From an uncultured Oscillospiraceae bacterium (GTDB lineage: Bacteria > Bacillota > Clostridia > Oscillospirales > Oscillospiraceae): DNA of 5,088 nt. The stretch spans positions 1 to 5,088 of the forward strand of contig CANRBW010000124.1 in NCBI GenBank assembly GCA_947628975.1, written 5' to 3'. Made by a program: the position numbers and the translations under genes. This document shows, one piece after another, positions 4,647-5,088 of this stretch. Within the stretch, counting starts at the first letter, position 1; each line of letters begins with the position of its first letter. The notes below the pieces were generated by a model, which saw only the letters and a program-made list of their open reading frames with translations, was not told where the DNA came from and did no database searches.

Positions 4647-5088
4647 TTACCGGTCCAGCAGGAAGGACTTGACCAGCCCCACCGGCTCCCGGAGATAGTT
4701 GTAGAGCCGGTGCCAGAAGTGGTCGGACGGGGCGGCCAGGGTCTCCGCCCGGTAGCCGAAGCGGGCGGCCAGGAGCCGACAGCGGGCCAGGTGGAAGTCG
4801 TTGGACACCAGGACCACCCCGTCTTCCACGTCGTACCCCGCCTGGGCCAGGACCGCCTTGCTGTTGACCAGGTTCTCCTTGGTGTTGTGGGACCGGTCCT
4901 CCTTCAGGATGGTCCCGGCAAAGCCGTTTTCCCGCAGGAAGCGCTCCATGCCGTTGGCCTCGCTGTCCGGCTCGTCGGGGCCCTGGCCGCCGGAGACCAC
5001 CACCAGCGTGTCCGGGTGCGTTTCCAGATAGGTCAGGGCGGTCTCCAGCCGGCGGTGGAGAAAGAGGGAGGGGCCCTCCGGCTTCAGC
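4647..5088 (-). CDS. YdcF/SanA/ElyC family (DUF218) protein, C-terminal part (start beyond window)
   Basis: The open frame runs from the right window edge to TAA 4649-4647, giving 146 residues without a start; the GTG at 5003 is internal, because conserved sequence (GPSLFLHRRLETALTYL) continues upstream of it. DUF218 proteins have a Rossmann-like fold; SanA and ElyC are linked to envelope integrity and cell-wall precursor metabolism in E. coli, and many Gram-positive members carry N-terminal membrane helices, which would lie outside this window. The signature visible here is VVVSGGQGPDEPDSEANGM, followed by ILKEDRSHNTKENLVNS and VLVSNDFHLARC, which are the conserved glycine, acidic, Asn-Thr and Asp-His positions of the domain. 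The tail YLREPVGLVKSFLLDR fits the Clostridial subgroup. Its exact reaction is unknown. It precedes prfA by 13 bp and probably shares its transcript. Confidence 0.88.
   Translation of the reverse strand, partial: LKPEGPSLFLHRRLETALTYLETHPDTLVVVSGGQGPDEPDSEANGMERFLRENGFAGTILKEDRSHNTKENLVNSKAVLAQAGYDVEDGVVLVSNDFHLARCRLLAARFGYRAETLAAPSDHFWHRLYNYLREPVGLVKSFLLDR

Noticed and set aside
3668..4672. Long plus-strand open frame of 334 codons antisense to prfA
   Set aside because: Compositionally biased (Leu/Gly/Val/His) and without family features; prfA on the other strand has PET and GGQ motifs and full length.
4861..4872. CTGTTGACCAGG in the DUF218 gene as a further repeat copy
   Set aside because: The match stops after GTTGACA-like bases and the sequence encodes the family-typical ENLVNSK segment.

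Overview
The window is a GC-rich (roughly two-thirds G+C by eye), tightly packed block of housekeeping genes, all on the minus strand. Protein style, strong AGGAGG-type ribosome binding sites, short gaps and start/stop overlaps suggest a high-GC member of the Clostridia, most likely the Oscillospiraceae (Flavonifractor/Lawsonibacter-like). This placement is inference; there is no rRNA or marker gene to settle it.

Layout in transcription order (right to left): the C-terminal part of a YdcF/DUF218 family protein (4647-5088, start outside the window); prfA, peptide chain release factor 1 (3569-4633); an unrecognised 87-residue acidic protein (3270-3533); a full-length Sua5/YwlC-type threonylcarbamoyl-AMP synthase (2252-3277); an HD-domain hydrolase-like protein (1598-2197); coaE, dephospho-CoA kinase (1005-1604); and the N-terminal 328 residues of an M18 zinc aminopeptidase (1-984). 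Gaps are 13, 35, 54 and 20 bp, and two junctions overlap (8 bp and 7 bp), so this looks like one transcription unit. No promoter, convincing terminator, RNA gene, CRISPR array or insertion sequence is visible, and there is no gene-free stretch above 60 bp. The functional theme is translation (RF1, t6A tRNA modification) plus CoA synthesis and peptide turnover.

The most unusual thing here is not a gene. An 11-bp AT-rich sequence, RGTTRACATAA on the plus strand (TTATGTYAACY on the coding strand), occurs six times between 1003 and 2881, always in the same orientation, and not at all in the flanking 1.0 kb and 2.2 kb. It occupies all three reading frames inside coaE and the Sua5 gene, replaces residues without obvious length change, supplies the stop codon of coaE and supplies the start codon of the HD gene. 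It must therefore be maintained or spread at the DNA level. It closely resembles the XerD-binding arm of chromosomal dif sites, but no partner XerC arm is visible. I propose a dispersed, polar array of solitary XerD-like half-sites, possibly connected with terminus organisation or SMC unloading; this is a hypothesis.
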